Both the position numbers and the translations under genes were made by a program. Positions 1-6,113 of a stretch of 17,213 bases of DNA are shown here, piece after piece. The stretch spans positions 1 through 17,213 of the forward strand of contig JASFQI010000073.1 of the NCBI GenBank assembly GCA_050115555.1, in the 5' to 3' direction. The stretch's first letter is position 1, and the number at the start of each line of letters is the position of its first letter. Below the pieces are notes generated by a model. That model was not told where the DNA came from. It did no database searches and saw only the letters and a list, made by a program, of their open reading frames with translations. Source of the stretch: JASFQI01 sp050115555 (lineage in GTDB: Bacteria; Desulfobacterota; DSM-4660; Desulfatiglandales; HGW-15).

Positions 1-233
1 AGGACCGAGCTTTCTCCCGGCCATAGGGTCAGGGGCGAGGCCGAGATAGAGACCGTGGGCTCGGATTCCAAAAGCAGGGCGACCCGTATCCCCTGGCCGG
101 CCCGGGGTGCGGTTCCCTCGGTCCACCCCTCGGAACCCATGGAATCGGCGCGGGCAGGAGCGGCTGTGCCGAAAAGGAGAACAAGGGTAAAAACGGACAG
201 GATACAAAGGCCTTTTTTATGAGGGGAAGTCAT
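1..233 (-). CDS. SpoIID/LytB-like secreted protein, 5' part only
   Basis: The reverse strand opens with ATG at 233-231, preceded by a GAGG ribosome-binding site, and stays open to the left edge (77 codons). The product starts with a signal peptide: basic PHKKG, then a hydrophobic stretch CILSVFTLVLLFGTAA, ending near ARA at about residue 29. After a short linker, around residue 50, comes IRVALLLESEPTVSIS, which resembles the conserved opening of SpoIID/LytB-domain proteins (IRV-LL----VTIS). That family comprises peptidoglycan-associated proteins, including lytic transglycosylases that act on denuded glycan, and Gram-negative deltaproteobacterial members are usually exported. Only the beginning of the domain is present, so catalytic residues cannot be checked. 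It is divergent from the lipid cluster and probably unrelated to it. The family call rests on one motif. Confidence 0.6.
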   Translation of the reverse strand, partial: MTSPHKKGLCILSVFTLVLLFGTAAPARADSMGSEGWTEGTAPRAGQGIRVALLLESEPTVSISASPLTLWPGESSV

Positions 234-834
234 GTCATTCCTCGCAGAAGGGAAGGGGTGGATGGAGGATGCACGGAAGCGTCTACTCGGTCCGGGGCGG
301 TGAAGGTTTTCAAGAGGATCATGGACCGAATGGTGGATTCTGAAGGAAGTACCTCTTTTGGTTGAACGTGTCAACAGTAAAATCACTTTTCTTGCCCTTA
401 AAGAGCAAAAAAAAGATTTTTAATAATATTATCGTGCTTTTAAAGTTTTATAACGATGCAATAATCTAGTTGGACTACGTGGAATGATTCCTTTTCGCTC
501 CCAATTAGAATTTATAAAGGAGGGTATGCGTTCTTTTGATTCACACATTTTGCTTTGCACGGATGGGAGCAGGTCTTTCAATGCATGATCCAGAGCCTTT
601 CCAAACACCTGATACGGATAGGAGGAATTGTTGCCTGGGTTCAAGGTGGAAACCGCACGCCTTCCTGGGGATCTCCTCAGGTATACAGGCAATGCTGCCT
701 TTTCCCCTGCCTAGCCGGGCGGTGGTCTGGGATAAAACCGCATCAAGCTCCGGTGAGAATGAAGGAAGCAGGATCCCTGTCGCTATTGGGACTGGGAAAG
801 GTCGTGTCCCAAGGAATTCCCGGGGGCTTTCTTG
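234..834. other. Long intergenic region with AT-rich island, no convincing gene
   Basis: About 600 bp between two divergent genes. Bases 360-520 are strikingly AT-rich compared with the GC-rich surroundings, with A and T runs and an imperfect inverted repeat (ATCGT 431-435, ACGAT 453-457). Open frames through 536-923 have neither plausible composition nor recognisable motifs, so I do not call them. One short frame at 526-588 has an AAGGAGGG purine run directly before ATG (spacing only 2) and encodes 20 residues containing HILLCTDGS, which resembles the N-terminus of UspA-type universal stress proteins. It stops immediately and could be a decayed remnant or chance. The island probably holds promoter and regulator sites for the divergent genes. 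Confidence 0.5.
346..374 (-). promoter_or_regulatory. Possible minus-strand promoter for the SpoIID-like gene
   Basis: On the reverse strand a perfect -35 TTGACA (374-369) is followed after 17 bases by TACTTC (351-346), a poor -10. Transcription would start about 120 bp upstream of the ATG at 233. It is next to the AT-rich island. The good -35 and spacing support it; the weak -10 argues against it. Confidence 0.3.
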
Positions 835-864
835 TTGACACTCCTTATTTCACGCGAGTATGCT
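835..864 (+). promoter_or_regulatory. Strong sigma70-type promoter for the lipid gene cluster
   Basis: Perfect -35 TTGACA (835-840), 18-base spacer, -10 TATGCT (859-864, four of six consensus including both ends). The predicted start site is near 871, giving a leader of about 284 nt before the FabG gene at 1155. It is the best promoter match seen in the window and is correctly oriented for the 1155-11001 gene run. Confidence 0.6.
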
Positions 865-971
865 TCCGGCAAAAATACAACATCCTGTCACGCCATCACG
901 TCCTATTACGCTCTATTGTGTGATCCAGCAAAAACAACTCCCTGACTTGCTGTGGCGCTTGAGTGCCGGCG

Positions 972-1003
972 GTTCATGGCAGAGGGACATGGCCGCCATG
1001 AAC
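972..1003. repeat. 9-bp inverted repeat in the leader (operator or hairpin)
   Basis: GTTCATGGC (972-980) and GCCATGAAC (995-1003) are perfect reverse complements separated by 14 bases. A nested CATGGC (988-993) and GCCATG (995-1000), one base apart, gives an alternative pairing using the same right arm. It lies about 100 bp downstream of the predicted start site, so it could be an RNA switch between two hairpins or a repressor site. Confidence 0.45.
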
Positions 1004-1053
1004 AGCCTGCTGGGAAGGGAGGGACGTGAAGGCCGGTGAGAGGGAGTGGCATG

Positions 1054-1131
1054 ACAGGGCTTTGGCTTCGGACAAGGGACGATCGTACGGATTCTTGCTG
1101 CAATGATCCGGTGGAGGGACCCTGTTTTTTT
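1054..1131 (+). terminator. Attenuator-like structure with T7 tract upstream of FabG
   Basis: ACAGGG (1054-1059) can pair with CCCTGT (1120-1125), enclosing two smaller hairpins: CTTTG/CAAGG around 1060-1077, and CGGAT 1088-1092 with ATCCG 1106-1110. Seven T residues follow (1125-1131). The closing stem is short and the enclosed region is large, unlike a classical compact terminator, so a conditional attenuator or an sRNA 3' end is as likely as a simple terminator. It ends 23 bases before the FabG start. Confidence 0.3.
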
Positions 1132-1154
1132 GCGAACGCAACGATGAGTGAAGG

Positions 1155-1940
1155 ATGACCAGGAGAAAAAAAGCGGAAACGGGCATGCGCGGGAAAGGGA
1201 TCTCAGGTGAACACGGGCCCAAAATCGCGCTCGTGACCGGCGGCGGAAGAGGGATCGGCGCTGCCGTGGCCGTTGCCCTGGCAGGGGACGGGTTCGACAT
1301 CTGGCTCAACTTTCGACAGGACCAAGAGGCGGCCGAGCAGACAGCCCGAAGCGTGGAAAAGGCGGGCAGGACCTGCCGTCTCCTGCGCTTTGACGTGACC
1401 GATCCGGATGGGGCGCGCGAGCAGCTCGAACCGCTTCTGGATCAGGAAACCCCCTTTGCCCTGGTCAACAATGCCGGACTGATCCGGGACGCCCTCATGG
1501 TCTGGATGGGCTACGAGGAGTGGAAAGAGGTCCTTTCGGTGAACCTGGACGGTTTTTTCCACGTGACCAAGCTCGTCCTTCGCCCCATGCTCGGGAGAAG
1601 GGAAGGGCGGATCGTCAACATGGCATCCACGTCCGGGCTCATGGGCCTTCCGGGTCAGGTCAACTACTCCGCGGCCAAGGCCGGGCTCATCGGGGCTACC
1701 CGGACCCTGGCCCGGGAAGCGGCCGGTCGCAACGTCCTGGTCAACGCCGTGGCCCCCGGGTTCATTGAGACCGCCATGACCGGGAACCTTCCCATGGAAA
1801 ACATCCTCCCCATGATTCCTGCGGGGAGGCTCGGCAAACCCGAAGAGGTGGCTGAGGTGGTGCGGTTCCTTTGCTCTGACGCGGCCTCGTACATCACCGG
1901 CCAGGTCCTGTCCGTAGACGGCGGCATCTACATGGGATGA
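1155..1940 (+). CDS. fabG: 3-oxoacyl-ACP reductase, SDR family (FabG-like)
   Basis: A 261-residue short-chain dehydrogenase that should reduce the beta-ketoacyl-ACP made by the adjacent ketosynthases, using NAD(P)H. The nucleotide-binding motif TGGGRGIG is at residues 28-35 and NNAG at 105-108. The catalytic set is N130, S158, Y171 and K175 (YSAAK), and PG at 201-202 is the usual post-catalytic loop. The C-terminus ITGQVLSVDGG is typical of FabG. The family normally starts just before the nucleotide-binding strand, so about 20 residues here are extra. ATG 1155 lacks a spaced ribosome-binding site (GAAGG abuts it), and ATG 1185 is a possible alternative start. It is the first gene of the operon, 36 bp before the first ketosynthase. 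It is the only ketoreductase in the window, matching the ApeQ role in aryl-polyene-type systems. Confidence 0.88.
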   Translation: MTRRKKAETGMRGKGISGEHGPKIALVTGGGRGIGAAVAVALAGDGFDIWLNFRQDQEAAEQTARSVEKAGRTCRLLRFDVTDPDGAREQLEPLLDQETPFALVNNAGLIRDALMVWMGYEEWKEVLSVNLDGFFHVTKLVLRPMLGRREGRIVNMASTSGLMGLPGQVNYSAAKAGLIGATRTLAREAAGRNVLVNAVAPGFIETAMTGNLPMENILPMIPAGRLGKPEEVAEVVRFLCSDAASYITGQVLSVDGGIYMG

Positions 1941-1976
1941 CGGTTGAAGCATGCCGCGATCCGGGAAGCTCTTTCC

Positions 1977-3191
1977 ATGCATCGTGTAGCCATTACTGGA
2001 ATCGGTATTGTCTCCTGTCTGGGGTGCGATGCCGCCACTGTCGGGGCGGCCCTTCGGGCCGGGAGATCCGGCATCGTCGTGGATGAACGGCGAAGGGAGC
2101 TCGGCTTCAGGAGCCCGCTCACAGGAGCGGTTCGAGGGTTCGAGCCTCCCAGCCGTCTTTCCAGAAAACAGCGCAAGAGCATGCCCGATTTCGCCCAGCA
2201 GGCCTATGCGGCGGTGCTGGACGCCCTTGAGAGTTCCGGGCTTTCAGAGGAAGACATCAGGAACCCGGAGACCGGGCTGATCTTCGGGTGCGATTCCAGC
2301 GCTACGGCGATCGTGGAGCAGGTCGAGCGGCTCGCCCGATACGGGGACACCGGCTCCATCGGGAGCGGCCTCACCTTCCAGTGCATCACGTCCACGATCA
2401 CGATCAACCTCAACACCATTCTCAAGACGCAGGGCGCCTGCTGGACCGTGAGCGCGGCCTGTGCCAGCGGTGGGCACGCCGTGGGTCAGGCAGCCGATCT
2501 GATTGCCCTCGGCAAGCAGGAGCGCGTCATCTGCGGGGGAGCCCAGGAGATCAACTGGGAGTCCATGTGCAGCTTCGACGGGCTGGGGGCCTTCTCCCTC
2601 CGGGTGGATGATCCCGAGGCCGCATGCCGCCCGTTCGACCGCCACCGCGACGGGCTGGTTCCGGGAGGCGGGGCCGCCGCGCTTATCCTGGAACGCCACG
2701 ACTTGGCCCTTCGCCGGGGCGCCCGTGTGTTGGGCGAGATCAGGGCCTATGCCTTCTCCTCGGACGGGGAGCACATCTCGATTCCAGGAGGAGACGGCAT
2801 CCTGAGGGCCATGCAAGGGGCCCTCCGCATTGCCGGGTTGACACCGCAAGACGTGGATTACGTCTGTGCCCACGCCACCTCCACCCCGGCCGGGGACCGG
2901 GCCGAAGCAGAAAGCCTCACCGCGCTTTTCGAGGATCACAGGCCGCCGGTCTCTTCCATCAAGTCCATGACCGGCCATGAGCTTTGGATGTCCGGGGCCT
3001 CCCAGGCGGTCTACTGCGCCATCATGGCTGAACAGGGGTTCATTGCCCCCAACATCAACTTCGAAGAGCCGGACGATAGCTCCCGGGATCTCCATGTCCT
3101 GAGAGAGGCCCTGGAACGACCCCCGGGGATCGCCCTGTGCAATGCCGCCGGTTTCGGGGGCACGAATTCCTGCTTGATCTTGAGCCTTTAG
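1977..3191 (+). CDS. Beta-ketoacyl-ACP synthase (KAS II family), first copy
   Basis: A 404-residue thiolase-fold condensing enzyme. From ATG 1977 it opens with HRVAITGIGIVS, the usual KAS II N-terminus, so I prefer this start over the in-frame TTG at 1944. GGGAAG at 1963-1968 can serve as ribosome-binding site. The active-site Cys162 lies in SAACASGGHA, His299 in AHATSTPAGD and His334 in KSMTGHE; GFGGTN is near residues 392-397. All three catalytic residues are present, so it is not a classical chain-length factor that has lost its Cys. The segment after the second His (ELWMSGASQAVYC) is less canonical than in housekeeping FabF. With the next gene it probably forms the condensing pair of an iterative type II system, as ApeO and ApeC do in aryl-polyene clusters. 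Which copy plays which role cannot be decided by eye. Confidence 0.85.
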   Translation: MHRVAITGIGIVSCLGCDAATVGAALRAGRSGIVVDERRRELGFRSPLTGAVRGFEPPSRLSRKQRKSMPDFAQQAYAAVLDALESSGLSEEDIRNPETGLIFGCDSSATAIVEQVERLARYGDTGSIGSGLTFQCITSTITINLNTILKTQGACWTVSAACASGGHAVGQAADLIALGKQERVICGGAQEINWESMCSFDGLGAFSLRVDDPEAACRPFDRHRDGLVPGGGAAALILERHDLALRRGARVLGEIRAYAFSSDGEHISIPGGDGILRAMQGALRIAGLTPQDVDYVCAHATSTPAGDRAEAESLTALFEDHRPPVSSIKSMTGHELWMSGASQAVYCAIMAEQGFIAPNINFEEPDDSSRDLHVLREALERPPGIALCNAAGFGGTNSCLILSL

Positions 3192-3242
3192 GGCCCTAGG
3201 ATATTCTGATTTTTTACAGCGCAGGCCGGAGGAAAGAGGGAC

Positions 3243-4478
3243 GTGGAGAGAAGGCGGGTGGTTGTCACAGGCATGGGTGCTGTTTCCCCCTTTGGAACAG
3301 GGGTGGGGACCCTTGCAGAGTCGATTCTAGGCGGCAGGAGCGGGGTGCGTCGCGTGCCGGAGCTGGAACACTATGAGGGGCTGGGAAGCCTTGTGGCCGC
3401 GCCGGTGGAAGGGATCGACCCGAAGATCATTCCGAGAAAACACCGCCGGACCATGTCCCCCATGTCGGTCTATGCCACGCTTGCCACCGAAGAGGCCATG
3501 CGCCAGGCCCGCTTGGACAAGGAGCACTGTGCCGGCGGGGACATGGGGGTCGCCATCGGCTCCAGTGTGGGCAGCACCATCAGCACACAGCAGTCCTACT
3601 CGGACTTTTTCAACTTCAACAGCCTGGAGAAGATGCGTTCCACCGGCTTTTTCAAGATCATGAACCACTCCTGCGCCGCCAATGTGTGCCACGCCCTGGG
3701 AATCACCGGGCGGGTCCTGGCGGCGTCCTCGGCCTGCTCCACGAGCTGTCAGACCGTCGGGTACGGGGCCGAGATGGTGGCCTTCGGCAGACAGGAGATC
3801 ATGATTTGCGGAGGGGCCGAGGAGTATCATCCCCTGATCACGGCGACTTTTGATATCATGAACGCATCGTCCAGGGGATTCAACCAACACCCGGAGAGGA
3901 CCCCGCGTCCCTTTGACCGGGACCGGGACGGGGTGGTGTGCGCAGACGGTTGCGGCGTGGTCGTTCTGGAATCGCTGGACTCGGCCAGGAGGCGCGGTGT
4001 CCCTGTCCTGGCCGAAGTGGCAGGGTTCGCCACGGTGTCCGATATCACCAACATGGTCAATCCCAGCACGGATTTCATGGAAATTTGTATACGGAAGGCC
4101 CTGGAGGATGCCGGGCTGACGCCCGACCGGATCGATTACATCAACGCACACGCTACAGGGACCGACCAGGGAGACCGAGCCGAGAGCGAGGCCGTGGGCC
4201 GGGTGTTCGGCCCTCGAACACCTGTGAGCAGCCTGAAAGGACACATGGGGCACACCATGGCCGCAAGCGGGGGGCTCGAGATCGTGGCCGTGATCGAGCT
4301 CATGAACCGGGGCTGCATCCCTCCGACCCTGAATCTCGAAAACGTTGCCCCGGACTGTGCGGGCATTCGACACGTCACGGCCGTGGAGTTCGAGGAGATG
4401 TCCTGTGTCCTCAAGAACAACTTCGCCTTCGGCGGCGTGAACTCATCGATCATACTACGGAGAATGGATCATGACTGA
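3243..4478 (+). CDS. Beta-ketoacyl-ACP synthase (KAS II family), second copy
   Basis: A 411-residue condensing enzyme starting at GTG 3243 behind the purine-rich site GGAGGAAAGAGGG. ERRRVVVTGMGAVSPFG is a standard FabF opening. Catalytic Cys165 is in ASSACSTSC, His303 in NAHATGTDQGD, and His337 in KGHMGHT; FGGVN is at 396-400. It catalyses decarboxylative condensation of malonyl-ACP with an acyl chain. The sequence around residues 111-145 (SYSDFFNFNSLEKMRSTGFFKIM) is enriched in aromatic residues at a region that lines the dimer interface and acyl pocket in this family, which may shape substrate length; that is inference. It overlaps the ACP gene by 8 bp, so the two are likely translationally coupled. 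It is clearly diverged from the first ketosynthase, arguing for specialised heterodimer partners rather than a recent duplication. Confidence 0.87.
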   Translation: MERRRVVVTGMGAVSPFGTGVGTLAESILGGRSGVRRVPELEHYEGLGSLVAAPVEGIDPKIIPRKHRRTMSPMSVYATLATEEAMRQARLDKEHCAGGDMGVAIGSSVGSTISTQQSYSDFFNFNSLEKMRSTGFFKIMNHSCAANVCHALGITGRVLAASSACSTSCQTVGYGAEMVAFGRQEIMICGGAEEYHPLITATFDIMNASSRGFNQHPERTPRPFDRDRDGVVCADGCGVVVLESLDSARRRGVPVLAEVAGFATVSDITNMVNPSTDFMEICIRKALEDAGLTPDRIDYINAHATGTDQGDRAESEAVGRVFGPRTPVSSLKGHMGHTMAASGGLEIVAVIELMNRGCIPPTLNLENVAPDCAGIRHVTAVEFEEMSCVLKNNFAFGGVNSSIILRRMDHD

Positions 4479-4731
4479 GGAGGAGATCATCGAACGTATT
4501 GATGCGTCCCTGGCAGAGGAGTTCGAGCTGGACCCCGCCGATCTGGTACCCGAGGCCACTCTGTTCGAAGATTTGGGTTTGGATAGCCTGGACATGGTGG
4601 ACATGGTCATCGCCCTGGAGCATACCTTCAAGATCAAGATCCGGGACGAAGAGGAGATTCGGAAAATCCGGATCCTGGAGGACATCCACCGGTTCGTCAT
4701 CAACAAGGCCAGGGAGTTGGGGATGCTGTGA
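4471..4731 (+). CDS. Acyl carrier protein
   Basis: An 86-residue acidic protein with the ACP signature LGLDSLDMVDMV. Ser39 in DSL is the expected 4'-phosphopantetheine attachment site. Length and helix pattern match the family, with acidic helix II (LDMVDMVIALEHTF) for docking on the ketosynthases and other partners. ATG 4471 lies inside the end of the preceding ketosynthase (8-bp overlap), with GGAG a few bases upstream. It should carry the growing chain for the enzymes encoded around it. No phosphopantetheinyl transferase is seen in the window, so activation must rely on one elsewhere. It is followed directly by a repeat cluster, which separates it from the first dehydratase gene. Confidence 0.93.
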   Translation: MTEEEIIERIDASLAEEFELDPADLVPEATLFEDLGLDSLDMVDMVIALEHTFKIKIRDEEEIRKIRILEDIHRFVINKARELGML

Positions 4732-4735
4732 GAAT

Positions 4736-4828
4736 AGCTGTTGAGCTGAAAAGCTTTTTAGCTGATGAGCTGATAAGCTGTTGAGCCAGAAGCATAGATG
4801 AGCTGTTAAGGTGTTGTGGTGTTGAGGG
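4736..4828 (+). repeat. 8-bp-period tandem repeat (AGCTGNNN) plus GGTGTTGAGG unit
   Basis: Directly after the ACP stop, units read in an 8-base register: AGCTGTTG, AGCTGAAA, AGCTTTTT, AGCTGATG, AGCTGATA, AGCTGTTG, AGCCAGAA. After a 9-base slip come AGCTGTTA, AGGTGTTG, TGGTGTTG and AGGG. The last part (4809-4828) is the GGTGTTGAGG-type unit. Noncoding; the same composite recurs at 9373-9556. Confidence 0.85.
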
Positions 4829-4877
4829 AGAACACACAAAACCCAAAAGACACGGACCTTTATCACTAGGCAAGAAC

Positions 4878-4957
4878 CACGAGTCACGAGCCACGAACAC
4901 GAATCACGCTTCACGGCCTTTTCGCCACGAATCACGAATCACGAATCACGAACACGG
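4878..4957 (+). repeat. 7-bp-period tandem repeat (CACGAAT/CACGAGC)
   Basis: A run of CACGAGT, CACGAGC, CACGAA, CACGAAT and CACG units interrupted near 4911-4925 by CACGGCCTTTTCGC, then three near-perfect CACGAAT units. A related CACGGACCTTTAT lies at 4851-4863. The 3' end (CACGGCTTTTACGCA) runs straight into the dehydratase ATG at 4968. It resembles the repeat block at 9611-9700, and 4884-4903 is an exact 20-base reverse-complement match to 14692-14711. Confidence 0.85.
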
Positions 4958-4967
4958 CTTTTACGCA

Positions 4968-5402
4968 ATGGTCGATTTCACCCTTCCCATTTCAGCAGAC
5001 AAGATCGTCCCCCACCGCCCGCCCATGCAGCTCGTGGACCGGCTCATGGCGTGCGATCCCGAGGCAGGAAGCGGAACCGTGGAGGTCGCGGTTCGGAAGG
5101 ACGGATTCATCCTGGAGGACCACGGCGGGGTGGACCCGCCGATTTTCTTTGAAATGATCGCTCAGGCCTATGCCGCTGTAAAAGGCTATGAGAACCTCAT
5201 CAACGGCCGTTCTCCACGCGGGGGCTACCTGGTGGGGATTCGAAAGGGGAGGGTGGCGGGAAGTGCCTTCCCCGGGGACCGCCTGCTTGTCCAGGTGGAG
5301 ACGGAAAAGTCGCTCGGAGACTTTTCCGTGGCACAAGGCACGGTAACACGGTCCGGGCTGGAGATCGCATGGGCCGTGATCAAGGTCTGGAGCCCGTCGT
5401 GA
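4968..5402 (+). CDS. Hotdog-fold 3-hydroxyacyl-ACP dehydratase, ApeP/FabZ-like
   Basis: A 144-residue single hotdog domain. PHRPPMQLVDRL (15-26) is the conserved FabA/FabZ/ApeP-type opening, and FFEMIAQAYAA (60-70) aligns with the FabZ central helix LEAMAQA. Glu62 therefore occupies the catalytic acid position. The HFP-x-x-P segment carrying the catalytic His of FabZ is absent: the residue 14 before Glu62 is Ile48 and only DHGG (51-54) is nearby. The protein is probably half of a dehydratase whose His comes from a partner, the best candidate being the gene at 8518. There is no recognisable ribosome-binding site, because the region before ATG is repeat sequence (ending ACGCA). This may reduce translation or mean that transcription restarts here. 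The C-terminus overlaps the LolA-like gene by 4 bases (GTGA). Confidence 0.8.
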   Translation: MVDFTLPISADKIVPHRPPMQLVDRLMACDPEAGSGTVEVAVRKDGFILEDHGGVDPPIFFEMIAQAYAAVKGYENLINGRSPRGGYLVGIRKGRVAGSAFPGDRLLVQVETEKSLGDFSVAQGTVTRSGLEIAWAVIKVWSPS

Positions 5403-6049
5403 TTCGAGACCTCCCGAAAAAACCCTTTTTCTTCGCGATGCTCGCGGTGTGGATTCTAATGGGTGCTGCACCGGTGTGGGGCGCGGGCGCGGGGGCTGAT
5501 GAGGGACACGGCTCAGGATCTAACGAAGAGGTCTTCGAGCGCATTACCGAGGCCTTCAGCGGAATCGTATCCATTGAGAGCGAGTTCGTCCAGGAGAGCC
5601 ACACGGCCATGCTGGAGGAACCGCTCCGATCCAACGGGACCTTTCGTTACGAGGCCCCGGACCTCGTGCACTGGGAGGTCCTGTCGCCGGAACGGTTCGG
5701 GTTTTCCGCGGACGGGGACCGGATCGAGGTCTGGAAGGGTCCCGGTCATGAAACCCAGGATGCGCCGCCAGGCGCCGAGGATGGTATCCGGTACTTCACA
5801 GAGCAGCTCTTCGCATGGGTAAAGGCGGACTTTCACTGGCTCGAGAAACACTTTGACATCTCCGTTCTCAATCCTTCTCCCGTCGAGCTGTCGCTGAAAC
5901 CCGTGTCCGGGGCCGGTACGGAACGCCTTGACCGGATTCGTGCGACCTTTTCCCCGGACCTGGATCATCTGGATGAGATCGAGATCCTCGAGACCGGCGG
6001 GGACCGCATGGTCATTACCTTTGTGAATGTTCGAGTTCAAAGGGATTAG
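5399..6049 (+). CDS. LolA-like periplasmic lipid/lipoprotein carrier
   Basis: I choose GTG 5399, which overlaps the upstream TGA as GTGA and has GGAG about 7 bases before it; the longer frame from 5369 would overlap by 34 bp. The 216-residue product begins with a signal peptide: basic RDLPKK, hydrophobic FFFAMLAVWILMGAAPVWG, then AGA. The mature part has the LolA pattern: an amphipathic helix (VFERITEAFSGIVSIESEFVQES), then G-FRYEAPDLVHWEVLSPE. Family members carry lipid-modified cargo across the periplasm in an open beta-barrel half-shell. A LolA-like gene next to an MMPL exporter is a known feature of aryl-polyene-type clusters, where it is thought to help deliver product to the outer membrane. 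That role here is inferred from context. It is unlikely to be the housekeeping LolA. Confidence 0.78.
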   Translation: MIRDLPKKPFFFAMLAVWILMGAAPVWGAGAGADEGHGSGSNEEVFERITEAFSGIVSIESEFVQESHTAMLEEPLRSNGTFRYEAPDLVHWEVLSPERFGFSADGDRIEVWKGPGHETQDAPPGAEDGIRYFTEQLFAWVKADFHWLEKHFDISVLNPSPVELSLKPVSGAGTERLDRIRATFSPDLDHLDEIEILETGGDRMVITFVNVRVQRD

Positions 6050-6113
6050 ACACGGAATGCTGGTCCCCGGGACAGGCCGGGTTTCCTCCTTTCAATGGAT
6101 ATGAGTGCCTTGT

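Larger units (their letters stand above)
871..1154 (+). promoter_or_regulatory. Long structured 5' leader of the lipid operon
   Basis: Between the predicted start site and FabG lie several foldable inverted repeats: CAGCAA 926-931 with TTGCTG 947-952; GGCGC 954-958 with GTGCC 963-967 (TTGA loop); GTTCATGGC 972-980 with GCCATGAAC 995-1003; and a branched element at 1054-1125 followed by a T tract. No known riboswitch class was recognised by eye. It could be a cis-regulatory leader or a separate small RNA ending at the T tract. No protein-coding frame longer than a few codons looks real here. Confidence 0.4.

Noticed and set aside
761..771. GAAGGAAGCAG resembling the core of signal recognition particle RNA
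   Set aside because: The flanking bases do not give the conserved symmetric loop or helix of SRP RNA.
536..923. Two overlapping plus-strand frames of 100 and 122 codons in the intergenic region
   Set aside because: Composition is unlike the neighbouring genes, with many Cys, Trp and Arg residues, no domain, and one frame running through the promoter at 835-864.
1144..1158. Four-codon frame (MSEG) whose stop overlaps the FabG ATG
   Set aside because: Possible translational coupling, but there is no ribosome-binding site and chance is likely.
1944..1976. TTG start for the first ketosynthase
   Set aside because: It adds 11 residues with no family match; ATG 1977 gives the standard ketosynthase opening.
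1203..1982. Long minus-strand open frame opposite FabG
   Set aside because: It lies antisense to a clear SDR gene with all catalytic motifs; high GC content leaves such shadow frames open.
6071..6095. GC-rich palindromic bases before the exporter considered as a terminator
   Set aside because: No stable stem with a loop and no T tract; the genes on both sides appear to belong to one operon.
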